Positions 43,050 to 51,377 of a stretch of 64,000 nucleotides of DNA are shown piece by piece. The position numbers and the translations under genes were made by a program. Position 1 is the first letter of the stretch. Every line of letters starts with the position of its first letter. Under the pieces are notes generated by a model. It was not told the origin of the DNA, searched no databases, and was given only the letters and a program-made list of their open reading frames with translations. Location of the stretch: assembly GCF_002894645.1 (NCBI RefSeq), contig NZ_NCQY01000009.1, positions 190,433 to 254,432 of the forward strand, written 5' to 3'. The DNA comes from Salinibacter altiplanensis (GTDB lineage Bacteria > Bacteroidota > Rhodothermia > Rhodothermales > Salinibacteraceae).

Positions 43050-43130
43050 TGCCGGGGATCAGGGTGTCAAGTGACGAACGCGAACACGCCTTCCTCTCTT
43101 TCTTCCCCCACGATTCGACCGCCCCGATTG

Positions 43131-43682
43131 CTAGGTGGGCAGGGGCTCGTCCTCGTCGGAAAGATGGGCCCCGTGGAGGCGATAGCCAAGGTCGCGGAGC
43201 CGCTGGAAGTCGCTCTTCGTCATGCGGTGAACCAGCCCAAAGAGAGTGAGCGTCTCGCCCCCCAGCGTGGCGGCACGGTGCCAGGCCTTGAGGGGCAGCC
43301 CCTCAAGACGTTCGGCAAGGGCACGCCGGGCGGCCTTCACCTCCCGAAGAATATCGTCGATGGCGCGCTCGTTCCAGCCCGCATCGTACACCTCCGCGTC
43401 AACGTCGACCGGCGACAGAACCGGCTCGTCGTGGCTTACGACCCGGTCGACCCGGGGCCGCCGCACCTCCGCGTCCAGCATGGCGATGGCCCCGTACAGC
43501 TCCTTCATCGTAAGGGCCTCGGGCTCCGGGCGCCCGCCGAGAATCTCGTCGGGAAGCCCGTCTACGACCGTCCGGAGGGCCGTCACCTCGTCGACGAGGT
43601 GGCCGAACTGATCCACGAGTGCCGTCCGCAGGGCCTCCGGATCATCGGCCCGCGCCTCGGCAATGTCGATTGTTTCTTCCAT
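43131..43682 (-). CDS. DinB-like / DUF664-type protein
   Basis: 183 residues from the ATG at 43682. Four-helix pattern (EALRTALVDQFGHLVDEV, LTMKELYGAIAMLDAEV, NERAIDDILREVKAARRALAE and LFGLVHRMTKSDFQRLRDLG) typical of the DinB metal-binding superfamily. The late His (VHRM) and other helix positions are compatible with the three-His/Glu metal set but I cannot assign them all. Function not known. It overlaps no gene and lies 81 bases upstream of holA. Confidence 0.65.
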   Translation of the reverse strand: MEETIDIAEARADDPEALRTALVDQFGHLVDEVTALRTVVDGLPDEILGGRPEPEALTMKELYGAIAMLDAEVRRPRVDRVVSHDEPVLSPVDVDAEVYDAGWNERAIDDILREVKAARRALAERLEGLPLKAWHRAATLGGETLTLFGLVHRMTKSDFQRLRDLGYRLHGAHLSDEDEPLPT

Positions 43683-43800
43683 CTGCGTCTGGGCATGTCT
43701 GGAATGAACCGGATAGGGAGGCGCTGAGGCCAACGGAGGGGCCCTCCGTCCGACCAGCCGTGCCCCTCTCGGGTCAAGGGCTGTGGCCCGCCGCTCGGGC

Positions 43801-44520
43801 CTACTCCGCGGCGTGCTTGGTCTGGGGCGGGCCCTGTCGCTCGGTGCCCCACTCTTGGTTTCCCCCCGTGGCCATGCGATCCTCACGCTGGTGGGTGGTG
43901 TCCAGGTCGTCCATGCCCTCTTCGGCCAGCCAGTCCAGGAAGTGCTGGTCCTTCACGCTGTGGAGGTTGTTCTCCTTCTTGAACTCCCACTGCTGCCCGA
44001 ACTGCTTATTCTTGTACTGCTCGAGGTATTCGAGCCGGTCCTGCATCTGCTCGCTGGGCCGCAGTAGGTCTTCGAGGTCAAAGACCGCCTCGTCGCGGCT
44101 CTGGAACGTGAGGTCGTGCTCCTTCGACATGACAATCGCCTCCTCCGGGCACACCTCCTCGCAGAAGCCGCAGTAGATGCAGCGGAGCATGTTGATCTCA
44201 AACCACTCCGGCTCTCGTTCCTTCACGTTGTCCACCTCCTTCGACTGCATGGAGATGGCAAGTGGGGGACAGGCCCGGGCACACAGGTTGCACGAGACGC
44301 ACCGGGGCCGGTCGTCCTCCTCCACGAGCACCGGCCGCCCGCGGTAGCTGTCGGGCGGGTACCACTGCTCCTCCGGGTACTCGAACGTATAGGTCGGCTC
44401 GTTGGCCATTCGGTCAAACGAGTAGCCGAGCCCCTTAAACAGCTCCGGCAGGTAGAGGCTCTCCCAGAAGTTGAGGTCCCGCTCGTTCTCCGTCTTGGTG
44501 TTCTCGGGGGTACCAGGCAT
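43801..44520 (-). CDS. nuoI: NADH-quinone oxidoreductase subunit I, NuoI
   Basis: 239 residues. Electron-transfer subunit of Complex I with two [4Fe-4S] clusters: [12 protein letters not shown] near residue 75 and [12 protein letters not shown] near residue 115. The N-terminal [15 protein letters not shown] helix is the membrane-associated region typical of NuoI. The C-terminal 90 residues (after [10 protein letters not shown]) are a longer, charged extension than in many NuoI. No other nuo gene lies within the window, which is unusual because nuoI is normally in the nuo operon. Possibly a separate nuo locus with this piece dispersed. Confidence 0.9.
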   Translation of the reverse strand: MPGTPENTKTENERDLNFWESLYLPELFKGLGYSFDRMANEPTYTFEYPEEQWYPPDSYRGRPVLVEEDDRPRCVSCNLCARACPPLAISMQSKEVDNVKEREPEWFEINMLRCIYCGFCEEVCPEEAIVMSKEHDLTFQSRDEAVFDLEDLLRPSEQMQDRLEYLEQYKNKQFGQQWEFKKENNLHSVKDQHFLDWLAEEGMDDLDTTHQREDRMATGGNQEWGTERQGPPQTKHAAE

Positions 44521-44671
44521 GGGCGTGTTGCGTCGTGAAGGAGTGCTACGTCAGGGCAGAGCGAGCGTCTGTCCACGTCACCAAGGGGTATACGCATGGC
44601 GGCCCGAAGGATTCCGGCCCGCAATCCCCGGCCCGTCAAGAGCCGATCCATTTCCCCACCTGGCCCCCTCG

Positions 44672-45238
44672 TCAGTTCATGCGGGGGTCGTCGGGGAAGT
44701 TGGCGAGGACGGCGTACTCCCCCCCCATGCGCCGCAGAATGGTACGCCAGAGCGAGTCGGGGCTGGTGTCGAAGACAAACTCGGCGGCGCCCGGGGCAGG
44801 GATCCAGGCCTCCTCGCCAATCTCATCGTCGAGCTGGCCCGGCCCCCAGCCCGCGTAGCCCAGGAAAAAGCGCAGGTCATCGGGCGCGGCGTCGCCCCCT
44901 TTGGCAAGCCGTTGTACCGTCTCAAAATCGCCCCCCCACGTCACGTCACCGGGCAGCACCACGCCCCCCGGGATGTCGTCGCGCATGTGGAGGTAGTGCA
45001 GCGTTTCGCGCTGGACCGGCCCGCCCATGTACAGCGACGGGTCGTAGGTGACGTACTCGTCGAGCACGTCCCCAAGCTGGACATCGAGCTCGCGGTTCAG
45101 GATGAGCCCGAAGGTGCCCTCCCGGTCGTTGTGCTCACAGATCAGCACCACGGCCCGGCGGAAGTTCGGGTCCTGCATCATCGGGGCCGAGATGAGGAGT
45201 GTGCCGGGACCAAGGTCGATCTCGTCAAAATCGGGCAT
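44672..45238 (-). CDS. YqgE/AlgH family protein (DUF179)
   Basis: 188 residues from the ATG at 45238 ([17 protein letters not shown]); 11 codons of upstream extension are dropped. Family signature [28 protein letters not shown] and the GTFGLILNR segment. YqgE/AlgH is widespread; its role is unsettled (AlgH was first linked to alginate regulation). Start of the conserved region coincides with the ATG. Confidence 0.9.
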   Translation of the reverse strand: MPDFDEIDLGPGTLLISAPMMQDPNFRRAVVLICEHNDREGTFGLILNRELDVQLGDVLDEYVTYDPSLYMGGPVQRETLHYLHMRDDIPGGVVLPGDVTWGGDFETVQRLAKGGDAAPDDLRFFLGYAGWGPGQLDDEIGEEAWIPAPGAAEFVFDTSPDSLWRTILRRMGGEYAVLANFPDDPRMN

Positions 45239-45376
45239 TGGAGAGGACGGAGCGGGCTGGGCCGGGAGCATTGCGCCAATACGTTACTGAGCAGGATGCT
45301 ACTGATGCCCCTGCCTCATGGTTCGCGCCGCCCCCCATCCGTGACAAAATCATTTTCCCCTGCCCCCTCCCCCCGT

Positions 45377-47083
45377 TCACCCAAACAACCGCCGCGTCCA
45401 CACGTCAATCTCATCGAAGCCGAGCCCCCACGCCGCCCCGAGGTAGACGGCCGCGTACGCCGCCACCACGACCGGCGCTACGACGAGCACGGGCCCGTTC
45501 GGAAGGAGCCCCCACACGACCGCCCCCGGCCCAAGTGCGGCGAGCGCAAGCCCCCCCGTCCACCCGACCTGTCCCCACGGGAGGCCCGCGTCCGGGAGCG
45601 GCCCCCGGAGCCAGTACCGCAGCGCCGCCACCTCGACCCACGCCCCAACCGTCGCGCCCAGACTCAGCCCGAGCGCCCCGAGAAACAGCCCGTCGCCCGA
45701 CAGCGGCCCGACAACGCGCTCAAGAGCCACGGTGTCGAGCCCAAACATGGCCGGCACCGCCACGACCGTCGAGACGGTGACACGCAGGACGGCGATCCAG
45801 GCCGGCGTGGTCGTGTCTCCGATCGCGTAGAAGGCGTTTTGGAAGAGCCGCGAGAAGGTCGTCGCCAGGATCCCGAGGCTGTACCCCCCCAGCACGATCG
45901 CCACGAGCCACGTGCTTGCCGCCTGAAACTGCCCGGTCCGGAAGAGCGCGCCCACCAGCAGGACGCCGAACGCAAGGTAGCCCACGACCGTGGGCACGGT
46001 GAGAAACGCAATCTGCCGCAACGAGCGGCGCAGGCGCGCCGAGAACGCCGCCACCTTCTCCTGCGTCAGGCGCGAGAGCTCCGGCAGCTCCGAGGCGGCC
46101 ACCGACATGCCAAAGAGGCTGATGGGCAGCATGTAGAGGATCTGCGCGTAGCGGAGCGCGCTGAGGGCACCCACCGCCAGCCACGACGCCAGAAACAGAT
46201 CCAGGTAGGCCGAGAGCTGGGCCACGCCCCGGCTCGCCACCACGGGGCCGAAGGCACTCAAGGCCTCGCGCACCCCCTCCACGCGCGTCGACACCGAAAA
46301 CGAGAAGCCCTCCATGCGCCCCACCACGAACGGCAGCTGCACGCCAAACTGTAGCAGCCCGCCCCCGAAGGCGCCCACGCAGGCCATCAGGAGCAGGCGC
46401 GTCAGGCCGTCGCCCGCCAGGGCCTCCGGCGCCCCCGGCGTGCCGGCCAGCGCGTACCCGCCGCCGAACAGGGTGGCGATGATGGCCGCGTTCCACAGCG
46501 TGGGCGCCACGTAGGGGACGAAGAACTGCCGGTGGCTGTTGAGCACGCCTAACGCCCAGGCCGAGAGGACGAGCACCCCCGCCATGGGGAAGATGATGCG
46601 CACGGCCCGCACCGCCAGGTCGAACCGGTTGAGCGGCAGTGTGCCCGCCGCCACCCGTGCGGCATCGTCCAGGAAGCCCGGCGCCAGCACCGTCACGATC
46701 GGCTCCGCGAAGACGACCCCAAGCAGCGCCCCGCCGCCGGCCGCGGCCAGGAGCAGCCCAAAGATCGCCCCCGCAAAGCGCCCGGCCGCCTCGGGGCGCT
46801 CCTCCTCGATCAGGCGGCTGTAGATGGGAATGAAGGCGGCCGAGATCGTGCCCTCTCCCAACAGGTTCTGCAGCAGGTTGGGCGATTTGAAGGCCACCTG
46901 GAGCACGTCCGCGTGCGCCCCCACCCCGAAGAAGTAGGCCACTGCCCGCTCCCGCAACAGCCCGAAAATTCGGCTCAGGAAAATCCCACCCGCCACGGAC
47001 CCCGCCGCACTTTCCCCTGCCGCACTCTCTCCCGCCGCGTCCGATTCCCCTTCCGCCGATACGGTCTCCGCTTCGTCACCCAT
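45377..47083 (-). CDS. murJ: MurJ lipid II flippase
   Basis: 568 residues from the ATG at 47083 (MGDEAETVSAEG); the frame is open to 47785 without support. MOP-superfamily flippase with about 14 helices. LSRIFGLLRERAVAYFFG is the MurJ N-terminal motif (R-x-x-G-x-x-R); LLQNLLGEGTISAAFIP and the IGDTTTPAWIAVLRV helix are also diagnostic. A short tandem repeat at the N terminus (AAGESAAGESAAGS) is just before the first helix. It is needed to export lipid II for peptidoglycan synthesis. Confidence 0.94.
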   Translation of the reverse strand: MGDEAETVSAEGESDAAGESAAGESAAGSVAGGIFLSRIFGLLRERAVAYFFGVGAHADVLQVAFKSPNLLQNLLGEGTISAAFIPIYSRLIEEERPEAAGRFAGAIFGLLLAAAGGGALLGVVFAEPIVTVLAPGFLDDAARVAAGTLPLNRFDLAVRAVRIIFPMAGVLVLSAWALGVLNSHRQFFVPYVAPTLWNAAIIATLFGGGYALAGTPGAPEALAGDGLTRLLLMACVGAFGGGLLQFGVQLPFVVGRMEGFSFSVSTRVEGVREALSAFGPVVASRGVAQLSAYLDLFLASWLAVGALSALRYAQILYMLPISLFGMSVAASELPELSRLTQEKVAAFSARLRRSLRQIAFLTVPTVVGYLAFGVLLVGALFRTGQFQAASTWLVAIVLGGYSLGILATTFSRLFQNAFYAIGDTTTPAWIAVLRVTVSTVVAVPAMFGLDTVALERVVGPLSGDGLFLGALGLSLGATVGAWVEVAALRYWLRGPLPDAGLPWGQVGWTGGLALAALGPGAVVWGLLPNGPVLVVAPVVVAAYAAVYLGAAWGLGFDEIDVWTRRLFG

Positions 47084-47157
47084 CGCACACCTCAACAACC
47101 CAAGCACTAACGACCTCCCGTGCCCCCTTCTCTCTTTCCTCTTCCCCCACGCGCCCC

Positions 47158-47634
47158 CTACCATAGCCGATCCACGACGAGGTGACTCAGGTACCCGACG
47201 ACCGCCGCGCCGTAGAACGGCAGTCCCACGAGCGGACGCCCCGGCACGTGCAGGTACGGCAGGATGAGCAGCGGGGACGGGACCAGCACCATCGCCCACC
47301 ACGTGTGCGTCCAGCCGCGATGCGTGCTCAGGACCAGCAGCACCGCCACCAGGCCCAGGTAGGCCGCCGCCCGAAACTGCTCCGTCATCACCAGAAACAG
47401 GTCCACGGCGAAGAAGATCGAGTAGAAGACCTCTTGCCCCTTCGAGTCGGTGTCCACGTCGGGCCAGAGGCCAAACAGGAGCGCCAGCACCAGGAGCGAC
47501 AGCGGGTAGCCCACCTGCTCCAGCGCCGTGAACTGCCGGTAGGCCGCGTCGATGGTAAACGCGTACCCCAGGGCCGCCAGGTACACGCCCCCAAACGCGG
47601 TTGCGCCCGCAATATGGCCCTTGTAGCCCGCCAT
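47158..47634 (-). CDS. YdjM-like membrane-bound metal-dependent hydrolase
   Basis: 158 residues from the ATG at 47634 (MAGYKGHIAGATAFGG). Motifs GLWPDVDTDSKGQ, STHRGWTHTWW and VGYLSHLVVD supply the conserved Asp/His set of the YdjM/DUF457 family of polytopic proteins. The first His motif (GHIAGA) is also present. Biological role not established. It precedes murJ on the same strand by 74 bases and may form an operon. Confidence 0.85.
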   Translation of the reverse strand: MAGYKGHIAGATAFGGVYLAALGYAFTIDAAYRQFTALEQVGYPLSLLVLALLFGLWPDVDTDSKGQEVFYSIFFAVDLFLVMTEQFRAAAYLGLVAVLLVLSTHRGWTHTWWAMVLVPSPLLILPYLHVPGRPLVGLPFYGAAVVGYLSHLVVDRLW

Positions 47635-47768
47635 CGAGGGTCCTGACAACTGTCGATTTGCAAATGTCGAGGGTCAAAGGGGGAGGCGAGAGGGGAATCC
47701 AACCTGGAATCGCCCCCACCTCCCGACCCGCCCTACGCAATACGAAACCCGCAAGACCTCTCCTCTCC

Positions 47769-47808
47769 CACGCATCACGCCTCACGCATCAACACGCCTC
47801 ACGCATCA
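47769..47808. repeat. Three short copies of CACGCATCA after aroQ
   Basis: CACGCATCA at 47769, 47783 and 47800; the last overlaps the aroQ stop codon. The same 9-mer, reverse-complemented, occurs near 7625. Function unknown. Confidence 0.7.
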
Positions 47809-48221
47809 AAGAGAAACCGCGTCGCCAGCCGGTACCCCGCCGCCCCAAACCCGCTCATCTGCCCCACACAGGCCGGGGCGATCCGGGACGTGCGCCGGAA
47901 GTCCTCGCGGGCGTGGACGTTGGACAGGTGCACTTCCACCACCGGCGGATCGATGGCGGCCACCGCATCCCGCAGGGCGACGGACGTGTGGGTGTACCCG
48001 CCCGGATTGAAGACGACCCCATCGACCCCATCCTCGTGCGCGGCATGGAGGTGATCGATGAGCGCCCCCTCGCTGTTCTCTTGTTCGAAGCGGAAGGTCA
48101 CTTCGGGAAGCTGCTCGTCGAGATCCGACTCGATGTCGGCGAGCGTGGTGGTGCCGTAGGTGTCCGGCTCGCGGACGCCAAGCAGGTTCAGGTTGGGGCC
48201 GTTGAGGACGAGGAGGGACAC
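47799..48221 (-). CDS. aroQ: 3-dehydroquinate dehydratase, type II
   Basis: 140 residues from the GTG at 48221 (VSLLVLNGPNLNLLG), a length matching the dodecameric type II enzyme; the frame is open to 48359 but adds no family-like residues. Third step of the shikimate pathway. NGPNLNLLGVREPDTYG contains the conserved Arg and the catalytic Tyr loop; NPGGYTHTSVALRDA and EVHLSNVHAREDFR contain the conserved catalytic His and Arg residues. Upstream spacer includes a strong promoter on the opposite strand. Confidence 0.93.
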   Translation of the reverse strand: MSLLVLNGPNLNLLGVREPDTYGTTTLADIESDLDEQLPEVTFRFEQENSEGALIDHLHAAHEDGVDGVVFNPGGYTHTSVALRDAVAAIDPPVVEVHLSNVHAREDFRRTSRIAPACVGQMSGFGAAGYRLATRFLFDA

Positions 48222-48544
48222 AGACCGGAGCGGGTGGTGAGGAAAAAACTCCCTCCAATCAATTGCCGACCGCCCGGAAAGGTTCACGGCCTGTTCGGTC
48301 AGGTTCCAGTCACGCCTCGGAACGGCGACCAGCCGCCGCCCTGTCATATTTTTTGACACCTCCTAACGTTTGCAATTTTATGAGGAACGGGACCATATTG
48401 TGAGTGTGTGAAGTGACGGGTTAAAACGGCCTCTCCTGCGCACTAGGGCTCCCTCTCGACACGACTTCTCAAATGCGCTCGCTCCGCTTGCTCGGTTTCG
48501 CCACGCGACGATTCACATCTTTTGGCCTGCAATTCGGGGGACTG
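48222..48544. other. 323-base divergent intergenic region
   Basis: Between aroQ (minus) and the barrel gene (plus). It contains the sigma-70-like promoter at 48353-48381 for the plus-strand gene. The remainder shows no gene. Confidence 0.6.
48353..48381 (+). promoter_or_regulatory. Candidate sigma-70-type promoter
   Basis: TTGACA at 48353-48358, a 17-base spacer and TTTTAT at 48376-48381, 164 bases before the start of the outer-membrane barrel gene. Bacteroidota often use a different -7 consensus, so this is a suggestion. Confidence 0.5.
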
Positions 48545-49363
48545 ATGCCTGATTCTACCTCTTTCTTATACCGCCGAATCGTTCTTCTGATAGGCCTCTG
48601 CCTGCAGCTTTTGCCCACCCCTGCAGCCGGACAAACGGACACCGGCCCTACAGCACAAGCCGTCCCTTCCGCCCCAGCTTCCGACAGCCGCTGGAACGCA
48701 AACGAACTTTCTCGGCGAACCGGAGCGATGACCGGTGCCCAGACGGACGCTGTAGACCTCCAGGCTGGAATTAGGGCTGGCCTCAACGTCGCCACCTTTA
48801 GGGGCGACGAGGCAAAAACGATTCAGACCCTCTTTCGGAGAATCCCGACCGTTTCGGGGACGAATGAAGGGTGGCGCACCGGCTTTATGGCGGCCGTGTT
48901 TGTCGTCGCCGACTTTGGCGGGCCCGTCGCTCTTCAGCCCGAGATGAGATACATCCAGAAGGGAAACCAGATTGAGTTCACCGTTCGGAATTCCGATGGG
49001 GAAATAGAATCGGGGAGCATTACGACAAAGGCCGATTACATTGAGGTTCCGATTCTGGCACGGGTCGAGCTTCCGGCGGCTGGTCCGGTCGCGCCTCACG
49101 TCCTGGCGGGGCCTACGCTTGGATTCAGCGTCAACACGGCAGCCGAAGCAACGCTTGGGGAGAGGTCGCAGGCGATACGCGTCGGCGAAGATTTCAGTGG
49201 AAATGCCATCGGCCTGGACTTTGGCGCCGGCGCGGACATCGAACTCGGAGCGGCCACGCTAACTGTGGATGGCCGATTCGGCCTCGGGTTGTCCGACGTG
49301 CCCGGTCTTCGGTTCTCCGCCCAAAACCGGGGAATTGCGGTAACGGTCGGAGTTGTCTTTTGA
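48545..49363 (+). CDS. Outer-membrane beta-barrel protein (PorT-like family)
   Basis: 272 residues from the ATG at 48545 (24 additional codons open upstream). Signal peptide IVLLIGLCLQLLPTPAAGQ. The remainder has alternating polar/apolar strands (AGIRAGLNVATFRGDE, VALQPEMRYIQKGNQ, VAPHVLAGPTLGFSV, GLDFGAGADIELGAATL), with aromatic girdle residues and a final strand GIAVTVGVVF. This is the Bacteroidota outer-membrane barrel family PF13568. Function unknown. Confidence 0.82.
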   Translation: MPDSTSFLYRRIVLLIGLCLQLLPTPAAGQTDTGPTAQAVPSAPASDSRWNANELSRRTGAMTGAQTDAVDLQAGIRAGLNVATFRGDEAKTIQTLFRRIPTVSGTNEGWRTGFMAAVFVVADFGGPVALQPEMRYIQKGNQIEFTVRNSDGEIESGSITTKADYIEVPILARVELPAAGPVAPHVLAGPTLGFSVNTAAEATLGERSQAIRVGEDFSGNAIGLDFGAGADIELGAATLTVDGRFGLGLSDVPGLRFSAQNRGIAVTVGVVF

Positions 49364-49454
49364 ATTTGGTTCAACTGCAGGAGGACAGTTTTCGTAGTCC
49401 GAGCCAGTTTGCTCTCGTTTTCCTGCCTGTGTTTCCTTGCTGATCAGTTTTGCC

Positions 49455-50534
49455 ATGCGACGCATTTTGCTTCCTGTTCTCATAACGACTGGCCTTGCGG
49501 CTTTACTGATGGCCGCGGCCTGCTCGACCGCTCCGCAGCCACTGGAGAAAAAGTCCGAACCGACTTTTGATGAGGGCGAGTACGGGGGCGAACCGCTACC
49601 GGGCACCGAGCAAGTTACCATCGTGGAACCAAGTCCAAGTGGGGATCGCTTCGCGCTGATTCGTAGGCGAACCCCTGGAGAGCCGTCTGATCCCCGATTT
49701 CAACTCTGGATCGTTGATGGCGACGGATCGAATCCACGGCTAATCAGCGTCAACACCCATGACGTGGCCTGGCATCCGAGCGGCGATCGCGCAGTTGTGA
49801 CTGTGGCGACTGGCATTGACTTCTACGTCTACACGATCGACCTGGAGACGATGGAAACGACGCAGTGGACCGGCAAGGAGAGTCAGCGGCTTTCTTTCCC
49901 CGTGGTAAGTATGGCCGGATGGTTTCGCGACGGCCACCGCCTTCTCGTTTTTGCAAACCAAGAAGCATATCAGCAACCGTTCCCAAGGGGGCTGTATGTC
50001 ATTGATACTCGCGATTCGACGACAACAGGTCCTCTAGTCAAACTGTTTTCCACTACCCGCCTCGGGAATCAAGACCGATATACTGTTGGGAAGAAATACG
50101 TTCGGAGTGACGATCCTAGCAGTGGAAACTTCGCACGATACGACTTTGACGACGAGTCCTGGCGTTGGATCACAGACTTTCCCAAAGACTCTCTCCGGTT
50201 TGTTCAAAAGCCCGTACCGAGCCCGACCAGTGATCTTATTATACAGGCACAAGAGACAGGCAATGCAAAGCAGCTTTTCCTAATGAACCATCGCGGCAAG
50301 GACGTACGGCAGATTACTGAGTTCGGCGGAGACATTCCAGTCTGGAGTTCAGATGGCTCATACGTCACGTTCCGCCGGGACGTGCACCGGGGCGAGGGGG
50401 CCCGGTATGTGCCCTTTAAGTTCAACTTGAAGACAAGGGAGGCCGAGCCCCTCTGGCCAGTCTCGCCCGACTCGGTGCCGGACTTTCCCGACCTCTCGAC
50501 GCAAACCCTCGACAAACTGAAACCACGGAGATGA
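49455..50534 (+). CDS. Beta-propeller (TolB-like) lipoprotein
   Basis: 359 residues from the ATG at 49455 (MRRILLPVLITTGLAALLMAAACS), a lipoprotein signal with lipobox AAAC. Repeated blades follow, each with a DG or D/S-rich turn: RFQLWIVDGDGSNPRLI, DVAWHPSGDRAVV, WFRDGHRLLVF, ELYVIDTRD-like, and VWSSDGSYVTFRRD. This is the TolB/PD40 propeller layout. It lies 91 bases behind the barrel gene on the same strand. The exact role is unknown; a link with Tol-type envelope function is not established. Confidence 0.8.
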   Translation: MRRILLPVLITTGLAALLMAAACSTAPQPLEKKSEPTFDEGEYGGEPLPGTEQVTIVEPSPSGDRFALIRRRTPGEPSDPRFQLWIVDGDGSNPRLISVNTHDVAWHPSGDRAVVTVATGIDFYVYTIDLETMETTQWTGKESQRLSFPVVSMAGWFRDGHRLLVFANQEAYQQPFPRGLYVIDTRDSTTTGPLVKLFSTTRLGNQDRYTVGKKYVRSDDPSSGNFARYDFDDESWRWITDFPKDSLRFVQKPVPSPTSDLIIQAQETGNAKQLFLMNHRGKDVRQITEFGGDIPVWSSDGSYVTFRRDVHRGEGARYVPFKFNLKTREAEPLWPVSPDSVPDFPDLSTQTLDKLKPRR

Positions 50535-50559
50535 TTGCTTTCTTCTGACCCGCAGAAAA

Positions 50560-50594
50560 AAGTCCCTGACGTGCTGTCGGCACGCCAGGGACTT
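50560..50594 (-). terminator. Hairpin with T tract reading to the left, orphan
   Basis: Arms AAGTCCCTG (50560-50568) and CAGGGACTT (50586-50594), inner stem CGTGC/GCACG, and on the minus strand a run of six T after it. No minus-strand gene ends here; the ORF to the right begins at the edge of the hairpin. Confidence 0.75.
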
Positions 50595-50595
50595 G

Positions 50596-51309
50596 ATGCG
50601 CAATCCGGACGTGCCGAAACGATTCACGGAGGTTCTTTCCGGCGAGCCCGGTGGCGTATCCACCCTTTCGGGCACAGATGCCTCCGCCGTCCAGTCGACC
50701 AACCCGGCAGGGAAGACCTATAATCTTCAGGCTAGTCGTATCGAGGAGGAGGTCATCCTGACCTGGAGCGGCGGAAAACATTCAGCACAAACCACATTTG
50801 CCGTTCAGCACCGCACGGACCCAGCAGAGCAGTGGTCGAAGATCGGGACCGTCGCGACCTCCGACTCGGTGCAAACCGATGAAGTGAAAGGGCCAGCTTA
50901 TCGCTTCGAGGCAGGTGGCTTGGCCGTTGGGACACACCAGTTCCGTCTTGCGCACGCTGGTCCTCAGAGGGTTGAAAGTCGGCGGTCTGGAGGAAAGACA
51001 AAAGCCTCTCGGGTCGTATCTGCAACGCTTGAACTGGACGGCGCCTACCGACTGTCGACGTATCCGAACCCAGTGCGGGAACGGGCGACCGTCGGGCTCG
51101 CGGTGAAGGAACAACAAGACGTGCAGGTACGTCTCTACGACGTGCTCGGGCGGCAGATAGCGACACTACATGACGGACTGCTACCCGCACAAGAGGTGCA
51201 GCGGCTACAGCTGGACGTGTCGACGACCGGCCTCACGAGCGGGACCTACTTCCTGCGGGTGACCGGCGAGGACTTTGCCACCACCGAGCAGATTACCGTC
51301 GTGCGGTAA
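50596..51309 (+). CDS. Fragment-like protein with fibronectin-III-like region and T9SS-type C-terminal tail
   Basis: 237 residues from ATG at 50596 (TTG at 50593 is a possible start). No signal peptide, although the C terminus is a typical secreted-protein sorting tail: RLSTYPNPVRERATVGL, then YDVLGRQIATLHDGLL and GTYFLRVTGEDF ending in ITVVR. Residues 45-130 show an Ig/Fn3-like module (ASRIEEEVILTWSG onward). A secreted protein lacking its N-terminal portion is the simplest reading, so this may be the remnant of a larger gene. Type A T9SS tails are recognised by the type IX secretion system; whether the system exists here is unknown. Confidence 0.6.
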   Translation: MRNPDVPKRFTEVLSGEPGGVSTLSGTDASAVQSTNPAGKTYNLQASRIEEEVILTWSGGKHSAQTTFAVQHRTDPAEQWSKIGTVATSDSVQTDEVKGPAYRFEAGGLAVGTHQFRLAHAGPQRVESRRSGGKTKASRVVSATLELDGAYRLSTYPNPVRERATVGLAVKEQQDVQVRLYDVLGRQIATLHDGLLPAQEVQRLQLDVSTTGLTSGTYFLRVTGEDFATTEQITVVR

Positions 51310-51335
51310 AATTCTTCTACATCAGTCCATCACTG

Positions 51336-51374
51336 CCCCTCGTCCAGCACACCGCTGGTCGGGGGTTTTTGTTT
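51336..51374 (+). terminator. Intrinsic terminator between convergent genes
   Basis: CCAGC/GCTGG stem extended by CCCC/GGGG with a mismatch, followed by TTTTTGTTTT. Ends the transcript of the sorting-tail protein and lies just before the MBL gene stop. Confidence 0.82.
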
Positions 51375-51377
51375 TCT

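Noticed and set aside
48222-48359. N-terminal extension of aroQ to 48359
   Set aside because: Type II dehydroquinases start at the LVLNGPNLN strand; the GTG at 48221 gives the normal 140 residues and the extension overlaps a promoter.
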